In this document: positions 4,343 to 10,582 of the stretch, piece by piece
How positions within the stretch are numbered: position 1 is the first letter of the stretch
Layout: the number at the start of each line of letters is the position of its first letter
Assembly (NCBI GenBank): GCA_964512105.1
Contig: CAZEGI010000029.1
Span: 1-12,402, forward strand
Source of the DNA: CAZEGI01 sp964512105
GTDB taxonomy: Archaea; Altiarchaeota; Altiarchaeia; IMC4; CAZEGI01
Direction of reading: 5' to 3'
Length of the DNA: 12,402 nucleotides
Notes under the pieces: generated by a model
Seen by the model: only the letters and a program-made list of their open reading frames with translations
Told to the model about the DNA's origin: nothing
Databases searched by the model: none
Program-made: the position numbers and the translations under genes

Positions 4343-5386
4343 ATGGAACTTTTGAGGGACCTGGACAAACGTGTGGAAAAAGTAAGGGCCCTGATGAAGA
4401 AACAGGGTTTGAACGCACTTCTCATCCTAAAACCCGAAAACAAGATTTACCTCACGGGTGCTGAGCCGGGCAGATTACTGATAACAAAAAGGGGCGCGGT
4501 ACTCTGGGTGCGCAGGTTGTACACGGAGATAAACAGCGACATGTACTTCCACGAGGATTACCCGATAGATGTGCGGATTTACGAGAAAAATGCCGTAAAG
4601 AACCATGTAAAAAAACTAAAGATAAAAAAACTTGGTGTCGAAGATTCGGGAGTTGAAACACAAAAGGCCATGAGGCGCGAGTTGAAGGTTACACCCGTGG
4701 TGACCGATGCGGTTGAAAATGCAAGGGCAATAAAATCGGAGTACGAAATCGGACTCATAAAAAAATCCGCGGAAATCGCGAAAAAAGGCATGCGGAAGGC
4801 GTACGAGGTCGTGAAGGAAGGTGCGTCGGAAATAAATGCGGTTGCGGAAGTCGAGTATGAAATACGGAAAAACGGTTCCGAAACGCCGCCGTTCAACGAG
4901 GGTGCGATACTTGCATACGGAAAAAACGGCGCGAACATCCACGCCATTTCCGGAAAAAGGAAAATTTCGCACGGGCTGGCGGTTGTGGATTTGGGCGCGA
5001 GGTACATGCACTACTACTCGGACATGACCCGCACGATAAAGGTCGGTCATCTGGATAAAAAAGAAAGGGGAATTCTCGAATTCGTGAAGAACCTGCAACA
5101 GGAAGCGATTGATAAAATTGAAGTAGGAATGAAGGCTTCCGAGCTTCATAAATTTGTTGAAGAAAAAATCAAGAAAAAAGGTTTCGAGTTTTACCACTCC
5201 ACGGGGCACGGCATCGGGATAAAGGTGCACGAGCTTCCGAGCATAAGTGAAAACTCGAAGGAAACATTTGAGAAAAACATGGTGTTCACGGTCGAGCCGG
5301 GAATTTACATTCCGCATAAGTTCGGCGTCAGGTGGGAGGACACGCTTGTTTTGAGAAAAAACAAAAAGGAGATATTGACGAGATGA
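4343..5386 (+). CDS. M24-family Xaa-Pro aminopeptidase/dipeptidase
   Basis: This 347-residue cytoplasmic metallopeptidase has a creatinase-like N-terminal domain (about 1-125) and a pita-bread catalytic domain (about 130-347). All five metal ligands are present: Asp216 (VVDLGARY), Asp227 (YYSDMTRT), His289 (STGHGIG), Glu318 (FTVEPGIY) and Glu332 (RWEDTLVL). The accessory His200 and His296 are also present. It should remove residues next to proline from peptides, either as prolidase (PepQ) or aminopeptidase P; motifs do not separate these. Length is typical. No clear Shine-Dalgarno precedes ATG 4343, so translation is likely coupled to the UbiA-family gene 7 bp upstream. Its stop overlaps the next start as ATGA (5383-5386). 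Confidence 0.92.
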   Translation: MELLRDLDKRVEKVRALMKKQGLNALLILKPENKIYLTGAEPGRLLITKRGAVLWVRRLYTEINSDMYFHEDYPIDVRIYEKNAVKNHVKKLKIKKLGVEDSGVETQKAMRRELKVTPVVTDAVENARAIKSEYEIGLIKKSAEIAKKGMRKAYEVVKEGASEINAVAEVEYEIRKNGSETPPFNEGAILAYGKNGANIHAISGKRKISHGLAVVDLGARYMHYYSDMTRTIKVGHLDKKERGILEFVKNLQQEAIDKIEVGMKASELHKFVEEKIKKKGFEFYHSTGHGIGIKVHELPSISENSKETFEKNMVFTVEPGIYIPHKFGVRWEDTLVLRKNKKEILTR

Positions 5387-5703
5387 GAAAGGATAAGGAC
5401 GAGCAGAAGGAAATAGCATCCGAGAGAATCCAGCGGCTGTTCGAGCTTGCGGACGAGGAGGCGAAAAACAAAAACCTCGAACTTGCAACCAAGTACGTGA
5501 AATCCGCAAGGAGCATCAGCATGCGGTTTCGTGTTCGAATCCCGAAAGAACAAAAAGTAAGAATGTGCAAGTTCTGTTATGGTTATATGAAACCTGGCAT
5601 AAACTCAAGAACGCGGTTGAACTCGAAACTCAAACGCGTGGAAGTGGAATGCCTGAACTGCAACCGCATGATGTATTTTCCGTATTCAAGAAAGAAAAAA
5701 TGA
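5383..5703 (+). CDS. rnp4: RNase P protein subunit Rpp21/Rpr2 (RNP4)
   Basis: This 106-residue protein begins with two helices rich in charged residues (about 8-50) that in the family pair with Rpp29, followed by a zinc ribbon Cys62-x2-Cys65 and Cys90-x2-Cys93 (CKFC, CLNC) and a basic tail ending SRKKK. It is one of the archaeal RNase P subunits that mature tRNA 5' ends. An upstream in-frame extension to 5332 is rejected because ATG 5383 has AGGAG at 5368-5372 and overlaps the peptidase stop as ATGA. Its own stop overlaps the CRM gene start in the same way. Confidence 0.9.
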   Translation: MRKDKDEQKEIASERIQRLFELADEEAKNKNLELATKYVKSARSISMRFRVRIPKEQKVRMCKFCYGYMKPGINSRTRLNSKLKRVEVECLNCNRMMYFPYSRKKK

Positions 5704-5927
5704 AAGGCAAAACCACGACGATAAACATGGGGAAACTCGGCGTCACGAACGAACTTCTGGACGAGATAAGAAACCGCATGGAGAAGTACGAGCGTGTGAA
5801 GGTGAAAATGCTGAGGGCTGCGAGGGGTGACAAAAACCGCAGGGAAATCGCACGCGAAATCGCGGGAAAACTGAACGTGAGGTTGGTGGAAATCCGAGGG
5901 AATACGTTCACGATTTCTGGGGAGTGA
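5700..5927 (+). CDS. Stand-alone CRM/YhbY-type RNA-binding protein
   Basis: This is a 75-residue single CRM domain. The pattern matches YhbY: a GxxG loop at 11-14 (GKLG) followed by VTNELLDEI, the central strand RVKVKML at 32-38, helix REIAREIAGKL at 48-58, and the final strands VRLVEIRGNTFTIS. These proteins bind RNA and in bacteria associate with ribosome assembly. The gene overlaps the Rpp21 stop as ATGA (5700-5703), so the two should be translated together; an RNase P subunit beside a CRM protein suggests a shared tRNA/rRNA maturation role. Longer upstream in-frame reading is inside rnp4 and rejected. Confidence 0.85.
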   Translation: MKGKTTTINMGKLGVTNELLDEIRNRMEKYERVKVKMLRAARGDKNRREIAREIAGKLNVRLVEIRGNTFTISGE

Positions 5928-5957
5928 TTTATCATTTATAAGGTGGAATAATTAAAC

Positions 5958-6980
5958 ATGAACTCCCGGCTTTCAGTTGCAGTATTGTTCGTTTTCCTTA
6001 TTTTCTTAGTGCATAATGCTGCGGGCGGAATTTCCGGGATTCTGTCGGAAATTGTTAGAATGGCCCAAGCTGTTACTATGGAATCCGACAGACAAACGAT
6101 TGCTACATTCCTTGAGCAACAGGGGTATTCGCCCGTAAGCAGCGGCTTTAACGACATTAAATGTTGCTACTGCGCCGCTTTAGCCGGAACGTACATAAAC
6201 TGCTGGGGGAGGGAAGCATGCACAGGGATTGGATGCGACCAGCAATCCAGTGAGGGCATGTGCAATAACGCCGGAGACTGTCCGTGTAACCCACAATGCA
6301 CCCCCAATGAGAAATGTGATAAAGGGGTATGCGTTCCCAAGACGACAACCACCACAATCACGACAACGACCATCCAGGACTATATTCCATGTTCATCAAA
6401 CGAGGACTGCTTGACCACTCCCGACGCTTCATTCTGCTGCGCTAATAACCTCGAATGCGGTTGGTGCGAAGGCGGAAAGTGCATGGAGCTTGAGGGAGGG
6501 GGCACGGGCAAAGGGCCTTATGGTGCTTATAGATGTTCGACTAAGTGCGGCGCGGAATGCAACACGCCGGAAGGATGCTACGGCGTTAAACAGTGCAAAC
6601 TCGTCGGCACGGGCGGAAACCGGGGGTGCTGGCTCTTGTGCATAAAGGGTCAGTGCGGTGCCACGTGCTCGACCTATCCGGAAAACACCGGTTGCAACGA
6701 GGGTTACACCTGCGGCAGGAATACCTGCAAATGCACCCAGGCGGCGGTGAGATGCGCAATATGTCCGCACAACAACATCGGATCTGCAGGGGGGATAGAG
6801 TATATTTGCGACGGTGGCAGTCTAGTAAAATGCGTTTGGCCGGAGGAAGGAGCCGAAGACACGAATCCAACATGCGAATGGGAGGAATGTGATTTTGGCT
6901 GCGAAAATAGCGCATGCAAGCTTCCGCCCATGCCGTGCGCGGAGAACCCCAACGCGCCGGGATGTCCGGGTGCTGCTTGA
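5958..6980 (+). CDS. Secreted cysteine-rich protein
   Basis: This 340-residue protein has an N-terminal signal peptide (about residues 4-23: hydrophobic VAVLFVFLIFLVHNAAGG) and 42 cysteines in the remainder, mostly in C-x(2-8)-C spacing such as CNNAGDCPCNPQC, CCANNLECGWC and CDFGCENSAC. Residues 129-138 form a Thr-rich linker (TTTTITTTTI) between a first Cys cluster (69-125) and a longer second one (145-336). The pattern suggests many small disulfide-bonded modules of the kind used in adhesion or extracellular binding, but no named domain is certain. There is no C-terminal membrane anchor. AGGTGG at 5941-5946 lies 11 bases before ATG 5958. It is probably exported, and function is unknown. Confidence 0.7.
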   Translation: MNSRLSVAVLFVFLIFLVHNAAGGISGILSEIVRMAQAVTMESDRQTIATFLEQQGYSPVSSGFNDIKCCYCAALAGTYINCWGREACTGIGCDQQSSEGMCNNAGDCPCNPQCTPNEKCDKGVCVPKTTTTTITTTTIQDYIPCSSNEDCLTTPDASFCCANNLECGWCEGGKCMELEGGGTGKGPYGAYRCSTKCGAECNTPEGCYGVKQCKLVGTGGNRGCWLLCIKGQCGATCSTYPENTGCNEGYTCGRNTCKCTQAAVRCAICPHNNIGSAGGIEYICDGGSLVKCVWPEEGAEDTNPTCEWEECDFGCENSACKLPPMPCAENPNAPGCPGAA

Positions 6981-6984
6981 TAAG

Positions 6985-6992
6985 TTTTTATT
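6985..6992 (+). promoter_or_regulatory. Predicted TATA box for the PspC/DUF357 pair
   Basis: TTTTTATT lies just after the stop of the Cys-rich gene, centred 25.5 nt before ATG 7014. There is no Shine-Dalgarno sequence before that ATG, so a leaderless transcript is likely. Confidence 0.45.
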
Positions 6993-7013
6993 CTGCTGCG
7001 ATTAGTTGGTAAC

Positions 7014-7211
7014 ATGGCAAGAAAAAAACTCTACAGGAGCGTGAAGTACAAGGAACTTGCGGGCGTTTGTGGTGGTCTTGCAGAGTATTTTGACACTGAC
7101 CCCGTATTAGTGCGGATTCTGTGGGTGGTATTTACGCTGTTTACGACCATATTCCCCGGCGTGATTCTGTATCTGGCGATGTGGCTCATTGTCCCTGAAG
7201 CGAAAAAGTGA
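7014..7211 (+). CDS. PspC-domain small membrane protein
   Basis: This 65-residue protein is almost entirely a PspC domain: basic N terminus KKLYRS, then LAGVCGGLAEYFDTDPVLVRILW (about 15-37), and one hydrophobic membrane segment (about 34-59) ending IVPEAKK. In bacteria PspC takes part in the phage-shock membrane-stress response; in archaea this short form is common but its role is little known. Its stop codon overlaps the GTG start of the next gene (GTGA, 7208-7211), so the two are translationally coupled. Confidence 0.9.
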   Translation: MARKKLYRSVKYKELAGVCGGLAEYFDTDPVLVRILWVVFTLFTTIFPGVILYLAMWLIVPEAKK

Positions 7212-7459
7212 ATGATGCGGTAAAGGCCAAGGTTGATGATTATTTGAAGAAGGCGGAACCACTTTTCAGGAATTTGAAGGTTCAGGATGTAGAGGGCATA
7301 CCTGAAAAAACCTCGCGCGAGTTTCTGGACATGATGCTTTCCTATTACCATGACGCGAAACACTTTTATGATAAGGGTGAGTACATAAATGCGCTTGCCG
7401 CGCTGGAGTACGCAGAGGGGTGGCTGGATGCGGGAAAAAGAATAGGGATATTCAGATAG
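7208..7459 (+). CDS. DUF357-family protein
   Basis: This 83-residue, mostly helical protein matches the archaeal DUF357 pattern. An N-terminal helix (VKAKVDDYLKKAEPLF) is followed by the conserved stretch MMLSYYHDAKHFYDKGEYINALAALEYAEGWLDAG (about 42-76), a helix-turn-helix resembling a TPR unit. No biochemical role is established. It starts at GTG 7208, overlapping the PspC stop, so it probably works with the membrane protein. Its TAG stop (7457-7459) directly abuts the stop of the convergent gene at 7460. Confidence 0.8.
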   Translation: MNDAVKAKVDDYLKKAEPLFRNLKVQDVEGIPEKTSREFLDMMLSYYHDAKHFYDKGEYINALAALEYAEGWLDAGKRIGIFR

Positions 7460-9136
7460 TCATTGCAGATAAACATGCCCTTTCTGCTGCACCGCGTTCA
7501 CTGCCATCACAACGGGTTTATCCGTAACGAGTATGTCCCTGTACTCTTCAGGGGATGCGATTCTCTTCAGGAGTTTTTCGTTTATGTGTGTGGTTGTCAG
7601 TATGGGAATGTTGTTGTTGATGAAGAAGCCGCTCCAGTGGGCGGCAAGGGGCACGGGTTCCGTGCTTGTGTTGAGGAAACCCACCATGTGGCGCAATATT
7701 CCGTCAAGAGCGTAGGCGCTCATCTCGAAGCACTCAAAAGAATACCAGTTGCCCATGAGTATGTATCCTTCGCATTCATGTTTCTTGGCCGCCTTGAATC
7801 CAGTAACTTCAACGCGCATGAGGTCCTTCAGCATGAGGCTCGGGCTTATGACAAGAGGTCCTAAAACCTCCTTATGACCGGACACCACCGTGCCGTCTGC
7901 GATGCGATACTCCTGGGCAACCGCCTTCACATTAACCTCCTGGATCAGTATCTTTGTTATGTTCAACGATGGCCTGCGCTGGTATATGAACAATTCGCCG
8001 TTCGCATCAACGCTCCACTCCAATTCAACACCCACACCAAGTTCTTTTTGTATCGCAGTGGATACGGAATCCACCTTCGAGGTGAACTGTCCTGTGAAGG
8101 ATAAATCCCTGCAGCTAATGCCACCGAACTTCTTTAGGAAATCGGAATAATCCCTGTCGTAGATGTCATAGCCTTCATCGCTGGTGTCGCTTATGACAGA
8201 ACCGCTGGCCGGATCTATGTAATCGAAGTTGGTCTGCCTTTGGAAAACGTCGAGCGGTGGTTTTGTGGTTGATTGGTGTTTTTTACCGCCTTCGGTTTCT
8301 TGATATACGCAACAATGGCTGTATTCGCCTCTTACTGTTTTTGTGTTCAAGCCGGCATTGACGTAGTGGAACGTAGCTTTCGGATTGTATGGTGTAAAAA
8401 CCGTAACGCCGGATATTGGAGGATAAAAGGCATCGCCGGACTTGTTTAACCTGCCAATCACGTGCTTTACAATCACGCCCATGCGGTCCTCGTCGGGAAT
8501 CTTGTTTTCCTCGCGATGTCCGTATGCCTTTGGGGAAAAAACACTCGCATATATCTTCTTCACCGCAGTCTCGAAGGCCTTGAAGTCCTTCCCCGCGTCT
8601 TTCGTTGTTGCCACAATCGCGGAATCGTAAACCCCTTTGAACAGGTGCTGTTCGCTGTCCTCCATCATGCTCGAACTGCTCAGCACCAGAGGGACTCCCT
8701 TTGCCCGCAACCTGTTGAGCATGGCCTTCATGATTTGTCCATGCTTCTCGGAAAACGAACCATGGAGAAACATCTGCCTGATCGGGCCAAGGTAGGCATC
8801 CGTGACCCCCAGAGGATCGACAGAACTGTAGATGCCGTGTATCTCATGCCTGGAGATTCCGTTTTTTGACATAAATTCGTCAAAGGTTTTGGTCGTTATA
8901 AAATCGAACTCAGGTATCTTGAAGCCCAGTTTAGAAGCCCTGCTTTGCAGGTACAGCAATCCCAACGCCTTGCCACCATAGTTCTCCCTCAGATACTTTT
9001 CAACCGATTCTTCGGAAAGGGACAGGTTTTTCTCGGCGGAAAGAACACGCTTGAATCTTTCATCTAGGTCTTTAATCCACGAGATAGACCTCGTGGGGCG
9101 TTCATCGCCAGCAGAGTTGGAGGGAGCAGTACCCAC
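7460..9136 (-). CDS. PEP-synthase-like protein: ATP-grasp plus swivelling domain, no PEP barrel
   Basis: The N-terminal part resembles the ATP-grasp domain of PEP synthase and pyruvate phosphate dikinase. Seen are GGKALGL at 54-60, LSSSSMMEDSE at 152-162 (family form V-R-S-S-S-x-x-E-D), KIYASVFSPKAYGHRE at 194-209, ISGVTVFTPYNP at 241-252, and ELEWSVDANGELFIYQRRPS at 371-390 with the terminal Q-x-R-P. The last 150 residues look like a swivelling phosphohistidine domain: AAHWSGFFINNNIPIL at 498-513 corresponds to T-x-S-H-x-A-x-x-x-R-E-x-x-I-P, with His500 as the candidate carrier. The 558-aa protein lacks the C-terminal PEP-binding barrel of the usual enzymes of about 800 aa. The ATP-site Arg of V-R-S-S is Ser here. 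Ordinary PEP synthesis is therefore unlikely. The start is GTG 9136 with no Shine-Dalgarno sequence, 27 bp after the dcd-like stop. Confidence 0.7.
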   Translation of the reverse strand: MGTAPSNSAGDERPTRSISWIKDLDERFKRVLSAEKNLSLSEESVEKYLRENYGGKALGLLYLQSRASKLGFKIPEFDFITTKTFDEFMSKNGISRHEIHGIYSSVDPLGVTDAYLGPIRQMFLHGSFSEKHGQIMKAMLNRLRAKGVPLVLSSSSMMEDSEQHLFKGVYDSAIVATTKDAGKDFKAFETAVKKIYASVFSPKAYGHREENKIPDEDRMGVIVKHVIGRLNKSGDAFYPPISGVTVFTPYNPKATFHYVNAGLNTKTVRGEYSHCCVYQETEGGKKHQSTTKPPLDVFQRQTNFDYIDPASGSVISDTSDEGYDIYDRDYSDFLKKFGGISCRDLSFTGQFTSKVDSVSTAIQKELGVGVELEWSVDANGELFIYQRRPSLNITKILIQEVNVKAVAQEYRIADGTVVSGHKEVLGPLVISPSLMLKDLMRVEVTGFKAAKKHECEGYILMGNWYSFECFEMSAYALDGILRHMVGFLNTSTEPVPLAAHWSGFFINNNIPILTTTHINEKLLKRIASPEEYRDILVTDKPVVMAVNAVQQKGHVYLQ

Positions 9137-9163
9137 ATAATATATTGCGGGTATAAAATTAAA

Positions 9164-9676
9164 TCAGGGGTTCTTCTGCGGGCTCTGTGCGGTAACCTTC
9201 CCGCCCTGATAGACGCCCTCGTACAGCGTCGCCTGCCCCTCGACCTTTTCAAATACAATTTGCGCTATCGGCGCGAGTTTCTCCAGTTTGAATTCGTAAT
9301 TTGATATGTTTTTCAGACCCATGGTTAAAGTGCCTTTGTATCCCGGATCCACGAGCGCTGTTGTGAGCAAACATCCTGAGCGAAAAACCGTTGACCTCGG
9401 AAGAATTCTCGCTATCAGGTAGTCCGGCATGTTCACCTCCTCATGGGTTTCAACCAGAACGTATTCGTTAGGATATATCACGAACGTTTCAAGGTTTATT
9501 TCCTCAACCTCCGGATTTTCTCGTGCCCTTACACCCAGGGTCGCACCGCTCTTGATGCGGTAAATCTTTCCTACGCGGAGGTCATATCCCGCCCCGCTCA
9601 TACACTTGTCGCTAAACCCCTTTATCAGCTTACCTTTATGTACCAGCCCCAAAATTTCGGATTGTGCTAAGACCAT
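9164..9676 (-). CDS. dCTP deaminase/dUTPase-family protein
   Basis: This 170-residue trimeric-fold nucleotide enzyme shows GYDLRVGK at 30-37, LPRSTVFRSG at 92-101, VDPGYKGTLTMGLKN at 108-122, APIAQIVFEKVEG at 135-147 and YEGVYQGG at 152-159. It belongs to the Dcd/dUTPase superfamily, which clears dUTP or makes dUMP for thymidylate synthesis. In dCTP deaminases the segment after D-P-G-x-x-G contains a catalytic Glu (VLEF in E. coli Dcd, Glu138); here that position is Gly (TMGL). The segment reads more like dUTPase motif III (D-x-x-Y-x-G), so dUTP diphosphatase activity is the better guess. ATG 9676 lies 13 bp after the RNase J stop. A TATA-like TATAAAAA inside the RNase J end (9702-9695) may give a second promoter. 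Confidence 0.8.
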   Translation of the reverse strand: MVLAQSEILGLVHKGKLIKGFSDKCMSGAGYDLRVGKIYRIKSGATLGVRARENPEVEEINLETFVIYPNEYVLVETHEEVNMPDYLIARILPRSTVFRSGCLLTTALVDPGYKGTLTMGLKNISNYEFKLEKLAPIAQIVFEKVEGQATLYEGVYQGGKVTAQSPQKNP

Positions 9677-9689
9677 TTTGCCTTATATA

Positions 9690-10576
9690 TTAGATTTTTA
9701 TACTTAAACCGTTGTTCAGGAGGTGGAGGTTCCTGTTAAGCTCGTAACCCTCCTCGGACGCCAGTGAAACATAATCGCTGCGGAGCTTTATCCCGCCGTG
9801 GCACGGTATTATGTGGTCGGGCTGCAGCAGCTTTATCAACCTGCGGTGGTCCTCCTTGGAAGCGTGGCCCGATGCGTGAATTCCGCGGAATATTCTAACA
9901 CCTTTGGAACTAAGCTTGGTTTCGAGAGCATAGCGGTTTGCTTCATTTATTGGTGAAGGAATTACATTGGAGCAGAACAGCAGTGAATCGTCCCTTTTGA
10001 ATTCAAACGGGAACTTGCCATCAACCATCCTCACGAGCATGGAGTNNNNNNNNNNNNNNNNNNNNNNNNNNNNNNNNNNNNNNNNNNNNNNNNNNNNNNN
10101 NNNNNNNNNNNNNNNNNNNNNNNNNNNNNNNNNNNNNNNNNNNNNGAAGTTTGAGGGATACTGTGAGTAACCTCAACAAACTCCACAGATACCCCATGGG
10201 AAATATCAAACTCATGCCTGAAGTCCGCTGAGTAAAAATTGCCCTGCGGATGCTCCCTTCTCCCAATTTCTGCTGCATAGTGCGTTGTGATTATCGGCAC
10301 CTTGACCCTGTTCAGGCCGACTGCCCCCACATGGTCCAAATGCCCATGTGAAATTACCTGCGCGGAAACGTTCTTCAGCCGACTCATGTCAGGAATCACG
10401 TCCAGCTTTATGAGCTCCTCCCTCGGACGCTTCTTCAGCTCTGTGGTTTCGTCGTCGTACATCTGGAGCGTGTCCAAACGTATTCCGTTGTCTATGGCTA
10501 TCGTTTCCCTGCCGACCGTGACGCCGGTCATGTTCCTTCCTACCGCCTTGTAGCCGGAAACCGCTGTTATTTCCAT
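9690..10576 (-). CDS. Archaeal RNase J (metallo-beta-lactamase/beta-CASP), split by an assembly gap
   Basis: The N-terminal 143 residues include the metal-binding HGHLDH at 77-82 (H-x-H-x-D-H) and VTHSIPQT at 137-144. The C-terminal 118 residues include LVRMVDGKFPFE, the IHASGHASKEDHRRLI beta-CASP motif and IIPCHGG. Together these identify a 5'-3' exoribonuclease or endonuclease of the archaeal RNase J group. Exactly 100 N (10046-10145) interrupt the gene. The two parts are in different frames across the Ns, and family members run to about 430-450 residues, so some 170-190 residues are missing and the gap length is a placeholder. It is not evidence of a frameshift. ATG 10576 lies six bases after the stop of the surface-protein gene. 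Confidence 0.88.
10046..10145. other. 100-N assembly gap inside the RNase J gene
   Basis: A run of exactly 100 N. The flanking coding parts belong to one gene, but the real gap should be several hundred bases given the missing middle of RNase J and the change of frame. Coordinates across it are not true distances. Confidence 0.97.
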
Positions 10577-10582
10577 ATGAAG

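Noticed and set aside
4616..5509. Long minus-strand open frame of 297 codons opposite the M24 peptidase
   Set aside because: The plus-strand peptidase has all metal ligands and family motifs; the reverse frame is Phe/Arg-rich with no family features.
8462..8869. Plus-strand open frame of 135 codons inside the PEP-like gene
   Set aside because: It is antisense to conserved ATP-grasp motifs and has no ribosome-binding site or recognisable content.
9064..9258. Small minus-strand frame starting at an ATG two bases upstream of GTG 9136
   Set aside because: It overlaps the end of the Dcd-like gene, ends after a short stretch and has no protein-like features; the GTG frame leads into the conserved ATP-grasp protein.
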